Shown in pieces: positions 17,349 through 25,464 of a stretch of DNA of 55,360 bases (positions are counted from its first letter, which is position 1; every line of letters begins with the position of its first letter). Origin of the DNA: Polyangiaceae bacterium (lineage in GTDB: Bacteria; Myxococcota_A; Polyangia; Polyangiales; Polyangiaceae); the NCBI GenBank assembly GCA_025937835.1, contig JAICQO010000039.1:1-55360 (forward strand), given 5' to 3'. The position numbers and the translations under genes are program-made. The notes below the pieces were generated by a model. It did not search any database. It was not told where the DNA came from and saw only the letters and a list, made by a program, of their open reading frames with translations.

Positions 17349-18416
17349 ATGAGCGAGTCGGAGTTGGTTTCAGCGGACGTACTCCGGGCTCGCTCGCGGG
17401 ATCTCGAGGCGCTGTCGGTACCCGGGAACCTGTTCACGTTGCACGAGGGGACGATGCGGTGCTCGGCTTGCGCGCATCGTTGCGTGCTCGACGAGGGCTC
17501 CGGGGGAGCCTGCAAGATCCGCATCCGCCGCGGCGACGAGCTGCGCGTCCCGTTCGGCTACGTTGCCCGGCGTTACGTGCGGCCGGTCGAGACCAACACG
17601 CTGTATCACGTGCGCCCGGGTGCCTCGGCGCTCACCTTCGGGATGTACGGCTGCGATCTACGCTGCCCGTATTGCCACAACTTCAAGGTGTCCCAGGCCC
17701 TGCGCGATCCGGTCGCGGGCGGTCCGGTGCAGGTCGTGACCGCCGAAGCCCTGGTAGACGACGCCGTGCGAGCCGGGTGCGGGGTGGTGTGCGCCGCGTA
17801 CAACGAACCCATGCTCACGGCCGAGTGGGCGCACGCGGTGTTTTCCAGAGCCCGCGCTCGCGGTCTCGTCACGGCGCTGGTCACGGACGGTCACTCCACG
17901 CCGGAAGCCGTCGAATTCATGCGGCCCGTCACCGATGTGTTCCGCGTGGACCTGAAGGGCTTCACCGAAGCGCAGTACCGTAGCCTGGGCGGGCGCCTCC
18001 AACCCGTCATGGACTCGATTGCACTCGCCAAAGAACTCGGCTACTGGGTGGAGGTCGTGACGCTGGTGGTCCCCGGGTTCAACGACGACGCGCGCGGGCT
18101 GCGCTTTCTGTGCGACGCGATCCGCGCGGTGGATCCGGCCATTCCCTGGCACCTCAACGCCTTTCAGCCGCGCTACCGCATGGCCGATCGGCCCGCGATG
18201 GGCAGCGGCGCGCTGTTCCAGTACGCGAGCAGCGCCTACGCGCGCGGCCTGTCGTTCGTCTACGTGGGGAACGTCACCAGCGATACGTTCAGCACCACGC
18301 GCTGTCCCGCTTGCCACACCTCGGTCGTCGAGCGGCACGATTGGCAAGCAGTGAAGGTCAACGTCGTGGACGGCTGTTGCCCAGCCTGCGGCTTTCGCCT
18401 CCCGGGTCTTTGGTAG
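17349..18416 (+). CDS. Radical SAM enzyme, AmmeMemoRadiSam-type
   Basis: 355 residues from ATG 17349, 17 bases after the glycosyltransferase. An N-terminal Cys cluster C-S-A-C-A-H-R-C with G-G-A-C-K-I-R (~37-60) precedes the radical SAM CxxxCxxC in Y-G-C-D-L-R-C-P-Y-C-H-N (~100-111). A C-terminal pair of CxxC knuckles (C-P-A-C and C-P-A-C-G) ends in P-G-L-W. This matches the rSAM partner of the AmmeMemoRadiSam system, related to pyruvate-formate-lyase activases. Its usual AMMECR1 and MEMO partners are not in the window. The reaction is unknown; it should bind a 4Fe-4S cluster and S-adenosylmethionine and probably further metal. Confidence 0.88.
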   Translation: MSESELVSADVLRARSRDLEALSVPGNLFTLHEGTMRCSACAHRCVLDEGSGGACKIRIRRGDELRVPFGYVARRYVRPVETNTLYHVRPGASALTFGMYGCDLRCPYCHNFKVSQALRDPVAGGPVQVVTAEALVDDAVRAGCGVVCAAYNEPMLTAEWAHAVFSRARARGLVTALVTDGHSTPEAVEFMRPVTDVFRVDLKGFTEAQYRSLGGRLQPVMDSIALAKELGYWVEVVTLVVPGFNDDARGLRFLCDAIRAVDPAIPWHLNAFQPRYRMADRPAMGSGALFQYASSAYARGLSFVYVGNVTSDTFSTTRCPACHTSVVERHDWQAVKVNVVDGCCPACGFRLPGLW

Positions 18417-18423
18417 GAGGCGG

Positions 18424-19620
18424 ATGGTGCGGAAGGGCGGGACGGATCTGAACTCGTGGCGCGTTGCCTGCGCGGGCTTCTGCTTTTGCATCGCGCTCGC
18501 TGCGGCTCCGGCTCGAGCACAAGATGGGGAGGCTGAGGCTCCGCCGATCGAGTTCCACGGCTTCGCGAGCCAGGGCTTCATCCTGACCCTGAAGAACGAC
18601 TACCTCGCAGAAGACAGCACCGAGGGCAGCTTCGAATTCGCCGAGGTCGGCTTCAACTTCACGAAAGAGCTGACCGAGAGGCTGTCGACCGGCGGCCAGT
18701 TCTTCGCGCAAGACCTCGGGCCCACCGGCAACTTCAAGCCGCAGATCGACTGGTTTTACCTGGATTTTAGAGCGGAGGATTGGCTGGGCATCCGCGCCGG
18801 CCGCGTGAAGATCCCGTACGGGCTCTACAACGAGTTTCAGGACGTGGATTCGGCGCGCGTGCCGGTGTTGCTGCCGCAGTCCGTGTACCCGCTACAGGCG
18901 CGCGAGCTCTTCTTCTCCGTGACGGGCGGCGAGGTTTACGGCTTCCTGCGGATGGGGGGCTTCGGTGCGCTCGACTACCATCTCTACGGCGGCACCTTCT
19001 TCCTCGATGCAGACGAGCTGACACCGCCAGGCGCCGGCTTCGAGCTCGCCATGCACGTGCGCTACGTGGCCGGAGGGCGGCTGTTCTGGGAGACGCCGCT
19101 CGAGGGGCTACGCGTGGGCGGCAGCTACGAGCGGGTGCGCGTCGAAACCACGGCGCTGATACCCGGGCTCACGCCGCCCCTCGAGCTCGATAGTCGCTCG
19201 TGGCTGTACGTGCTGTCGGCCGAGTACCTGGCCGGCGACCTCCTGCTGGCGGCTGAGTACGGGCGCGGCAATGACCTACAAACCAGCAATTATCCCGAGG
19301 ACCAGCCGACCATCGACACGACCAACGAGCGCGCCTACGTGATGGTGTCGCAACGCGTGGCCAGCTGGTTCCAGCCGGGTGCCTACGCGTCGGTGTTCTT
19401 CCCGGACGTCGAAAATCGTGAGGGGCGCGCGCAGCGGCAGCTCGATGTCGCGCTCACCCTGCGCTTCGACGTCAACCCATTCTGGCTGATCAAGGCCGAG
19501 GGTCACTTCCTGTACGGAACCGCAGCGCTCAAGAAAGGCCTGAACGTCAACCCTCCGGATATCACCCAGGCGGCCGAGTATTGGGGCGCCTATTTCTTGA
19601 AAACCACGGCGCACTTCTAG
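18424..19620 (+). CDS. Porin-like outer-membrane beta-barrel protein
   Basis: 398 residues. A signal peptide is visible (hydrophobic core C-A-G-F-C-F-C-I-A-L-A-A-A, cleavage after A-R-A). The mature part begins I-E-F-H-G-F-A-S-Q-G-F and alternates short amphipathic strands with G-R-V-K-I-P-Y-G-L-Y-N-E, a phrase common in phosphate-selective or OprP/O-like porins. It ends with an aromatic residue (T-T-A-H-F), as barrels recognised by the BAM complex do. It starts 7 bases after the rSAM gene and ends 6 bases before a small PstS-like periplasmic protein, a pairing that suggests uptake or sensing of a small anion. Selectivity cannot be read. Confidence 0.8.
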   Translation: MVRKGGTDLNSWRVACAGFCFCIALAAAPARAQDGEAEAPPIEFHGFASQGFILTLKNDYLAEDSTEGSFEFAEVGFNFTKELTERLSTGGQFFAQDLGPTGNFKPQIDWFYLDFRAEDWLGIRAGRVKIPYGLYNEFQDVDSARVPVLLPQSVYPLQARELFFSVTGGEVYGFLRMGGFGALDYHLYGGTFFLDADELTPPGAGFELAMHVRYVAGGRLFWETPLEGLRVGGSYERVRVETTALIPGLTPPLELDSRSWLYVLSAEYLAGDLLLAAEYGRGNDLQTSNYPEDQPTIDTTNERAYVMVSQRVASWFQPGAYASVFFPDVENREGRAQRQLDVALTLRFDVNPFWLIKAEGHFLYGTAALKKGLNVNPPDITQAAEYWGAYFLKTTAHF

Positions 19621-19626
19621 GCAGCG

Positions 19627-20067
19627 ATGAAGCGGCTTTTCCTCGTGCTCCTGATTTTCGCGCTCTGCCTCAGCGCCGGCGCGTGGGTGTCCGCGGACGA
19701 GGCGCCGGGGTACCGGATCGTGGTGCATCCGAGCAACCCGGTCACCAGCGTGACGCGCACCTTCCTTCAGGACGCGTTCCTGAAGCGCATCAAGCGCTGG
19801 CCGAACGACGAGCTGTTGCGCCCCGTCGATCTGGAGCCGCGTTCAGACGTCCGGAAGAGCTTCAGTAAACGGGTGATCGGGCGCAGCGTGCCGGCCGTTC
19901 GCGCCTACTGGCAACAGCGGATCTTCTCCGGCCGCGACGTCCCGCCGCCCGAGCTCGCCAGCGATCAAGAGGTGATTTCCTACGTGCTGCGCTACGCGGG
20001 TGGGGTCGGCTACGTGTCCGCGGGGGCCGACCTCAGGGGGACGAAAGCGATCGTCGTGCGCGACTGA
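19627..20067 (+). CDS. Small periplasmic PstS-like (phosphate-binding-like) protein
   Basis: 146 residues with a signal peptide (L-F-L-V-L-L-I-F-A-L-C-L-S-A-G-A). The mature part reads like the C-terminal half of a PstS-type substrate-binding protein: V-V-H-P-S-N-P-V-T, L-Q-D-A-F-L-K-R, R-P-V-D-L-E, and G-G-V-G-Y-V-S near the end. It is only half the length of a full binding protein; stand-alone proteins of this size are often encoded next to porins. No ABC permease or ATPase lies nearby, so it is more likely a sensor or accessory than a transport component. It begins 6 bases after the porin. Confidence 0.75.
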   Translation: MKRLFLVLLIFALCLSAGAWVSADEAPGYRIVVHPSNPVTSVTRTFLQDAFLKRIKRWPNDELLRPVDLEPRSDVRKSFSKRVIGRSVPAVRAYWQQRIFSGRDVPPPELASDQEVISYVLRYAGGVGYVSAGADLRGTKAIVVRD

Positions 20068-20128
20068 GCTCGCGCTGAAAAGACATTCGAGCGCAAGGAA
20101 CGAAGCGCGCGTCGAGACCGCGTTTTCT

Positions 20129-20905
20129 ATGAGTACGGCCATGAACGTACTCGTAGACAAGGTCGCGATCATCACGGGCGCGAGCTCCGGCATCGGCCGG
20201 GCCAGCGCCTTACTCTTTGCGAAGGAAGGAGCCGCCGTCGTGCTCGGCGCGCGGCGGCGCGAGCCGCTCGAAGCCGTCGCGCGTGAGATCACCGACGCGG
20301 GCGGACGCGCGCTCGCGGTGAGCGGCGACGTGACCGATGAGCACTATGCCGAGCGCCTGGTACAGGCGTCGATCGAGCACTTCGGCGGGCTGGATCTGGC
20401 ACTCAACAACGCAGGCACGCTGGGGCCAATGGGCGAGACACCCGCCGTGTCGGCGGCAGACTGGGACGAGGCGCTGCGGGTCAACCTCTCGAGCGCCTTC
20501 TTTGCGGCGAAGTACCAGCTGCCCGCTATGCTCCGCCGCGGCGCAGGCTCGCTGATCTTCACCGGCACGTTCGTCGGTCACACCGCCGCCTTCTCCGGCA
20601 TGGCCAGCTACGCCGCGAGCAAGGCCGGCCTGATCGGCCTCACTCAGGCGCTGGCGGTGGAGTTCGGCGCCCGCGGGATCCGTGTCAACGCGCTCTTGCC
20701 GGGAGGCACCGACACCCCCATGGGAGCCGCGGTCGCCAACACGCCGGAGGCCCTCGCGTACGTGCGGGGTCTGCATGCGCTGAAGCGCATCGCCTCGCCG
20801 GACGAGATTGCGAGGTCCGCGCTGTACCTGGCTTCGGACGCCGCGAGCTTCACCACCGGCACCGCGCTGCTCGTGGACGGAGGGGTCTCGATCGCCCGGG
20901 CCTAG
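20129..20905 (+). CDS. SDR-family oxidoreductase
   Basis: 258 residues from ATG 20129; a second ATG at 20141 removes four residues. Classical SDR: TGASSGIGRAS near the N-terminus, D-V after strand four, NNAGTLG, and catalytic YAASK about 100 residues later, with G-I-R-V-N-A-L-L-P-G-G downstream. The C-terminal S-F-T-T-G-T-A-L-L-V-D-G-G is typical of FabG-like enzymes. The substrate is unknown. It follows the PstS-like gene by 61 bp on the same strand and may be read from the same mRNA or its own promoter. The end overlaps the convergent luxR-type gene by 4 bp. Confidence 0.88.
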   Translation: MSTAMNVLVDKVAIITGASSGIGRASALLFAKEGAAVVLGARRREPLEAVAREITDAGGRALAVSGDVTDEHYAERLVQASIEHFGGLDLALNNAGTLGPMGETPAVSAADWDEALRVNLSSAFFAAKYQLPAMLRRGAGSLIFTGTFVGHTAAFSGMASYAASKAGLIGLTQALAVEFGARGIRVNALLPGGTDTPMGAAVANTPEALAYVRGLHALKRIASPDEIARSALYLASDAASFTTGTALLVDGGVSIARA

Positions 20906-21567
20906 CGCGCGGCGCCCCGGCTATGGACCAATAGCCGGCTCAACAGCTCCGTCTGGCTGCGCACGTTCAGCTTCTTGAAGATCGACTTCAGGTGGTTTCG
21001 GACCGTGTTCGGCGAGATCCCGAGCTGTTGGGCCAGCTCGTAGATAGGCAGCCCCCCGGTCAACCCCTCGACCACCTCGACCTCGCGTTGAGTGAGCTGT
21101 CGAAACTGCTCGGCGCCGAGCGCCATGGCCGTGGCTGTGCCGCGGACCGCGCTTTTGGGAGCGGCTCTCGGCAGAAATGCGCTCTCGGACACGACCCGCA
21201 GCCCCGGGACGTTTTCCAACAGCTTGAGCGGGAGCACCGTTTCGATCAGCAGCGGCTCGGGAGAGTCTTCGTGTTGACCGCTTAAGCCGCGCGCGAGGCG
21301 GGGGAACGCGCAGACCGGCTCGGGCTCACCCGAAGCCGTGGCCAGCACCGTCAAGTATGCGGAGTCGTCGCCGAGCAGGCACGCTTTCAGTCGAGGTCGG
21401 AGCTCGTCCTGAGCGTCGGGGTGCACGATCTCCCACACCGAGCGCCCGAGCAGGCTGTTCGGCGTCTCGTAGCGGAGGAGCTTCGCGAAGAAAGCGTTGG
21501 CGAACACCAGTCGAGCGTCACGTTGCGCAACCACCCCGACGCCGAGGTGCTCGATCAGTTCGTACAT
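20902..21567 (-). CDS. PAS domain LuxR-family transcriptional regulator
   Basis: 221 residues. The N-terminal PAS-like domain (~1-110) shows A-N-A-F-F-A-K-L-L-R-Y and G-R-S-V-W-E-I-V-H-P-D. The C-terminal LuxR/GerE helix-turn-helix (~155-215) shows L-T-Q-R-E-V-E-V-V-E-G-L, I-Y-E-L-A-Q-Q-L-G-I-S-P-N-T-V-R-N-H-L and I-F-K-K-L-N-V-R-S-Q-T-E-L. It probably senses a small ligand or redox state through PAS and binds DNA as a dimer. Twin dyads GCAC-N4-GTGC lie 64-95 bp upstream of the start and are candidate autoregulatory operators. The gene is monocistronic as far as seen and converges on the SDR gene. Confidence 0.88.
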   Translation of the reverse strand: MYELIEHLGVGVVAQRDARLVFANAFFAKLLRYETPNSLLGRSVWEIVHPDAQDELRPRLKACLLGDDSAYLTVLATASGEPEPVCAFPRLARGLSGQHEDSPEPLLIETVLPLKLLENVPGLRVVSESAFLPRAAPKSAVRGTATAMALGAEQFRQLTQREVEVVEGLTGGLPIYELAQQLGISPNTVRNHLKSIFKKLNVRSQTELLSRLLVHSRGAAR

Positions 21568-21630
21568 GGGCAGCCTTCGAGTCTAGGTCGCGCGAGGCGT
21601 CGCACCAAGGCCCGGCGCGGCGCGCGGCTG

Positions 21631-21662
21631 GCACGAAAGTGCTGCCGTTTGCACGATTGTGC
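21631..21662. promoter_or_regulatory. Twin GCAC-N4-GTGC dyads upstream of the PAS-LuxR gene
   Basis: Two perfect dyads, GCACGAAAGTGC at 21631-21642 and GCACGATTGTGC at 21651-21662, start exactly 20 bp apart, about two helical turns. They lie upstream of the PAS-LuxR start (21567, minus strand) and downstream of the lipoprotein gene ending at 21757. Shared half-sites and same-face spacing fit cooperative binding of two dimers, plausibly the LuxR-type protein itself. The binding protein is inference. Confidence 0.5.
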
Positions 21663-21756
21663 TCAGGCGGCGCGGGGTAGACGGCTGCCCGAGAACCTGG
21701 CGCGGCGCGTTCGACGGATGCGCGACGCGCCGGCCAGCTCTCGCCGCTCTCCGCGG

Positions 21757-22743
21757 TTAGAACGACTCGTCGTAGTAGGAAGCGTACGAGAAGTCGATGC
21801 AGGCGCCGCCGCCGTCGGGGCTCGCGTGCGGGCAATGCATGTCGGGATCGATCGCTGTCAGCAGCGTATGCAGCTGCCGGCAAGTCACGCTGTTGCTGTT
21901 CGCGCGATCCCAGGTGCCGTACGGGATCGACTCTAGGAACGCCACGCAGTTCTGGAACGGCACGCCCGTCAGCGGAAACCCGGGCGAGAAATCGTCGGCG
22001 GAGTCGAAGTAGCTGGTGCAGGTGCCCTCGTTCACGACGGCGCCGGTGGTGGGCTCGACGTGCGCGACGGTCAGCGCCGTGCAGAGCTGGTTGATCGCTG
22101 CCGCGTGCACGGCCGGGTCGTTCGGCGGATCGGACGCCGCACCGAGGTTCAGGATGTTCAGATCCATCGAGATCACCCGGTTATAACGGTTGAAGGTGAA
22201 GAACCCGACCTGCGTGAGCGTCTGCGAGGTCGCGCTGTTCGGCACGTCGGGATCGCACACCTGATCGGGAGAGCGACAGAAGTGGATGTCGACCGCCACG
22301 GCGACCTTCTCGTCGCCCGCGATCACCGAGCGGAACTCGACCCGGTCTACGATCGAGCCCGGCGTCACCGCCAGCGCATAGAAATACTCGACGACCGCGC
22401 TGAAGTCGGGGAACTGCCCGACCGGTGTGACGCGGCCTTTGACCGAGCCTTCCTGGAAGATGTGGGCGACCGACTCCGCACCCGTGAGAATGGCGATCGG
22501 CGTCGGGTACACCAGGTTCTCGTAGATCTCGCGCACGCGGTCCTCGCGCAGCTTGAGCGCGCGCGCATCCTTGGTCGCGTAGGGCCTGCTCTCGGCCGAA
22601 GCAGGCGGCTTCGGCGGCGGGTGATGGTGGTGGTGGTTGCGCGTTGCCTCGACCTGCTGCCCTGCCGGCGAATCACTCGCCTCTGTGCCGCTGCAACTCG
22701 CGGAAAGTGCGCACACGAATAGTAGAACCCCGCGTCGTCCCAT
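21757..22743 (-). CDS. Lipoprotein with polyhistidine run, unknown function
   Basis: 328 residues from ATG 22743, chosen for the AAGGAGG just upstream and because it begins a lipoprotein signal peptide (V-L-L-F-V-C-A-L-S-A-S-C, lipobox Cys ~17). A short linker carries five consecutive His followed by prolines. The rest (~60-328) has an NTF2/SnoaL-like feel in its first half (V-A-V-A-V-D-I-H-F-C, V-G-F-F-T-F-N-R-Y-N-R-V) and several Cys in the second half, consistent with disulfides in the periplasm. I do not recognise a named family. It is the last gene of a four-gene minus operon, 28 bp after the TPR/PEGA protein. Confidence 0.75.
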   Translation of the reverse strand: MGRRGVLLFVCALSASCSGTEASDSPAGQQVEATRNHHHHHPPPKPPASAESRPYATKDARALKLREDRVREIYENLVYPTPIAILTGAESVAHIFQEGSVKGRVTPVGQFPDFSAVVEYFYALAVTPGSIVDRVEFRSVIAGDEKVAVAVDIHFCRSPDQVCDPDVPNSATSQTLTQVGFFTFNRYNRVISMDLNILNLGAASDPPNDPAVHAAAINQLCTALTVAHVEPTTGAVVNEGTCTSYFDSADDFSPGFPLTGVPFQNCVAFLESIPYGTWDRANSNSVTCRQLHTLLTAIDPDMHCPHASPDGGGACIDFSYASYYDESF

Positions 22744-22771
22744 CTGGAACCTCCTTGATTGTCTCGTCGGA

Positions 22772-23761
22772 TCAGAACTCGCCAGCCAGCGCGACACCGT
22801 TGCCGAGCGGAACCAGGCGAGTCCGGGTTTGGTTGGCTTTGGCCGTCTCGGCCCCACGCTCGCTCGAGCCCGAGATCGCGAAGTAAGTGCCAACGATCGC
22901 CGACAGCAGCGCCGCGCCCGCGAAGCCGTCCGTCAAGCCGGCATAGAGCTCGAGCCGCGAGCGCTCGTCGTCGATTTTCTGCCGATCGGCGGGATACCTC
23001 GAGAGCTCGCGATCGAGATCGTCGTCCTTCTTTTTGGTGAGGATGCCGAAGGTGACGGCGGTTCCGCCGAACACGCCCGCGGCGACGAAGCCGATCCAGG
23101 CTCCGGCCGGGACGCCACCCGAGGACTCGGTCGCGGCTGTCGAGCTCGTGGAGCTGACCGGCTTGACGCTCTGAATCGGCTCGAGCACGAGCTCGAGCAC
23201 GGGCTTGTCGCCGCCGGCGACGCTCAGCGTGCGGTCGATCGGTTGGTAGCCTTCACGGCGAGCAGCGATGCGGCGTACGCCCGCGCTCACCAGCACGGGC
23301 GCGGGGAGTGGCAGTGTGCCGATCGCGATGCCGTCGATGCTGACCTCGACGCCGGTCACGTTGCTCTTCACCGTCAGCTCGGCCACGCGATTCTTGAGTG
23401 CCTGGATCTCGCGCTCGACCTCGGCGCGTCGCTCGGCGTCGATCTCTACGCCCCCGTCCGCCAGGTAGCGTTGGAAGAAGCGCAGCGCCGAAGCGAAGTC
23501 GTGCCGTTCGAGCTCGACCTGCGCCAGGTTGTAGAGCACCCGATAGTTGGGCGCGATCTCGTAGGCGCGGGAGAACTCGGCGAACGCAGCCTCGAAGCTG
23601 CCTTCCCTGAACAGCTCGGCGCCCCGCTGGAAACGCTCCCGCGCCTGCTGCACGGGATCCGCCGCGGCGTCGGGCGGCGGAGCCTCGGTTTGTGCGAAGC
23701 CCCGCGGGCTCGCGAGCAGCACGAGGGACAGCACGAAGCAGGGAGCAAACCGGATCTTCAT
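22772..23761 (-). CDS. TPR/PEGA-type envelope protein of the kinase operon
   Basis: 329 residues from ATG 23761, which overlaps the kinase stop by 4 bp (ATGA). A signal peptide (F-V-L-S-L-V-L-L-A-S-P-R-G-F-A) is followed by tetratricopeptide-like helices (A-E-L-F-R-E-G-S-F-E-A-A, Y-N-L-A-Q-V-E-L). A PEGA-like beta domain follows (V-T-G-V-E-V-S-I-D-G-I-A-I-G-T, R-R-I-A-A-R-R-E-G-Y), then two hydrophobic segments in the last 120 residues. This combination is common beside Ser/Thr kinases in myxobacteria and suggests an envelope scaffold or sensor partner of the kinase. Confidence 0.85.
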   Translation of the reverse strand: MKIRFAPCFVLSLVLLASPRGFAQTEAPPPDAAADPVQQARERFQRGAELFREGSFEAAFAEFSRAYEIAPNYRVLYNLAQVELERHDFASALRFFQRYLADGGVEIDAERRAEVEREIQALKNRVAELTVKSNVTGVEVSIDGIAIGTLPLPAPVLVSAGVRRIAARREGYQPIDRTLSVAGGDKPVLELVLEPIQSVKPVSSTSSTAATESSGGVPAGAWIGFVAAGVFGGTAVTFGILTKKKDDDLDRELSRYPADRQKIDDERSRLELYAGLTDGFAGAALLSAIVGTYFAISGSSERGAETAKANQTRTRLVPLGNGVALAGEF

Positions 23762-25464
23762 TGGGCGTACGGGTCCTGCTCGTCGATGGTTCGGGACGGA
23801 CGCGGCGAGGCGCCCTGTTTGAGGTCGGAGCCGGGCGCAGGCTCCTCCCTGGCGGAGGCGGGCATGGGCGGCTTTGTCGCGGGCGGCTTTGTCGCGACCG
23901 ACGCAGAGCTCGGTAGGGTTGCGCGAGGCTCGACGACCTTGGCGCCCGGCGCGGCACCCGCGAGACGCCGCTCCTTCTTCGAGCGGCTCTCGCGGGTCAG
24001 CGCGAGCTGCAGCACGAGATCGCGATCGAAGCGGAGGCGATGCACCTCGGTCTCGTAGCCCTCCGCCTTCACGCGCAGCTCGTGGTCCGTCGACTCCTTG
24101 ACCAGCTCGACGCGGTACGGGTTTGGCACGGCGCGGCCGTCGAGCTCGAGCTCGGCGTCGGCGGGCGACACGGAGACGTCGAGGCGCACGCTGGCGGCCG
24201 CCTCGGGCGCGGGGGGGAGCGCAGCGCGAGCCGCAGAGGCGGGCGGTGCCGCAGCGCTGGTGGCTCCGGGATCGCTTTGACCGGAGAACGCGAAGGCGAC
24301 CACGGCGGCTGCGGCAAACACGCCGATCCCGGCGTACAACCCGGTGCGCTTCGGCTTCGCAAAGGCCAGGTTCGACACCGATTGCTCGGTGCCGTGGAGG
24401 CCGGACCCGATCGAGACGGCGCTCGGCGCCCCCGAGGTCGGGACCATCCCGGTCCGCACGCTGGCCGGCATTCGTCCGCTGGCCGAGGTTCGAGACTCGA
24501 TCTCGTGGCGTACCAGCGCGAGCTCCCGCGTGAAGTGGCGTTGCAACAAACCCCCGAGCGCTCGCGACGGTTCGATCAGGGAGCGGCTCGCGAGGTACGC
24601 CTCGAGCGCCTTCTGGAATTCGGCGGCGGTCTGGTATCGCTGCGCGGGGTCGAAGGCCAGCGCGCGGCGGCACACCTCTGCGAGCTCCGGGTGCACGTCG
24701 GGGACGATCGCTTCGATCGGCGGTTCCTTGTCGTCGACCCGGGCGCGGAGCGCGGCGAGCTGCGTGTCGGCCGGCGTGCGGCGGCGCATGGCGATCGCCT
24801 CCCACAGCATCACGCCCACTGCGTAAACGTCGCTGCGCGCGTCCGACGGCTGGGCGAGGCACTGCTCGGGAGCGGCGTAGCCGATCTTGCCCTTCACGAT
24901 CCCCTGGCGCGTGAAGGAGACCGCGCCGGCGGCCTTGGCGATGCCGAAATCCAGCAACTTCACGTCGCCCTGCGTCGTCACGAACACGTTGGACGGGCTC
25001 ACGTCCCGGTGCACGATCCCGAGCGGCGTCCCGTCGAAGTCTTGCAGGGTGTGGGCGTAGGAGAGGCCCGCCAGGACCTGCGTCATGATCCAGAGCTGCT
25101 CGTCGAGCGGAAACCGCTCGCGACCGACGCGGCGCACGAACTGCGCGAGGGTCTGGCCCTCGAGGTACTCCATGACGAGGCAGTAGTCGGGCGCCTCGGC
25201 CAGGACCTCGTACATGTGCACGACGTTGGAATGGTTGAAGCGCAGCGAGAGCCGAGCCTCGTCGACGAACATCGAGAGGAACTCGCGGTCCGCCGCGAAC
25301 TCCGGGCGCAGCTGCTTGATCACCACCAGCTTGGTCGCGTCGAAGGCGCCGCGCTGAAGAGCCAGGTAGACGCGGGCCATCCCGCCCGTGCCGAGCGGGC
25401 AGACGATCTCGTGCCGGCCGATTTGGGTCGGCTGTTGATTGGGAGCGAGGTCGCTAGCTTCCAT
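23758..25464 (-). CDS. Membrane Ser/Thr protein kinase with extracytoplasmic PEGA-like domain
   Basis: 568 residues. Hanks-type kinase domain (~16-290): Gly loop LGTGGMARVY, Lys K50 in VVIKQL, catalytic D154 in HRDVSPSNV, D172 in DFGIA and Y-A-A-P-E-Q. A juxtamembrane region rich in Ser/Thr/Gly follows, then one transmembrane segment (~375-395, G-L-Y-A-G-I-G-V-F-A-A-A-A-V-V). The external part has a PEGA-like unit (V-S-P-A-D-A-E-L-E-L-D-G-R) and a Pro/Ala/Lys-rich tail. Its start lies 11 bp inside the upstream lipoprotein gene and its end overlaps the TPR/PEGA gene, so the operon is translationally coupled. Kinase targets are unknown. Confidence 0.93.
   Translation of the reverse strand: MEASDLAPNQQPTQIGRHEIVCPLGTGGMARVYLALQRGAFDATKLVVIKQLRPEFAADREFLSMFVDEARLSLRFNHSNVVHMYEVLAEAPDYCLVMEYLEGQTLAQFVRRVGRERFPLDEQLWIMTQVLAGLSYAHTLQDFDGTPLGIVHRDVSPSNVFVTTQGDVKLLDFGIAKAAGAVSFTRQGIVKGKIGYAAPEQCLAQPSDARSDVYAVGVMLWEAIAMRRRTPADTQLAALRARVDDKEPPIEAIVPDVHPELAEVCRRALAFDPAQRYQTAAEFQKALEAYLASRSLIEPSRALGGLLQRHFTRELALVRHEIESRTSASGRMPASVRTGMVPTSGAPSAVSIGSGLHGTEQSVSNLAFAKPKRTGLYAGIGVFAAAAVVAFAFSGQSDPGATSAAAPPASAARAALPPAPEAAASVRLDVSVSPADAELELDGRAVPNPYRVELVKESTDHELRVKAEGYETEVHRLRFDRDLVLQLALTRESRSKKERRLAGAAPGAKVVEPRATLPSSASVATKPPATKPPMPASAREEPAPGSDLKQGASPRPSRTIDEQDPYAQ

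Noticed and set aside
17349-18416. Pyruvate-formate-lyase activating enzyme proper
   Set aside because: The extra N-terminal Cys cluster and the two C-terminal CxxC knuckles fit AmmeMemoRadiSam-type rSAM better, and no pyruvate formate lyase is nearby.
21629-21645. Sigma-54-like TGGCACG...GC
   Set aside because: The spacing between GG and GC is 9, one short of the -24/-12 rule, and the orientation is opposite to the nearby gene.
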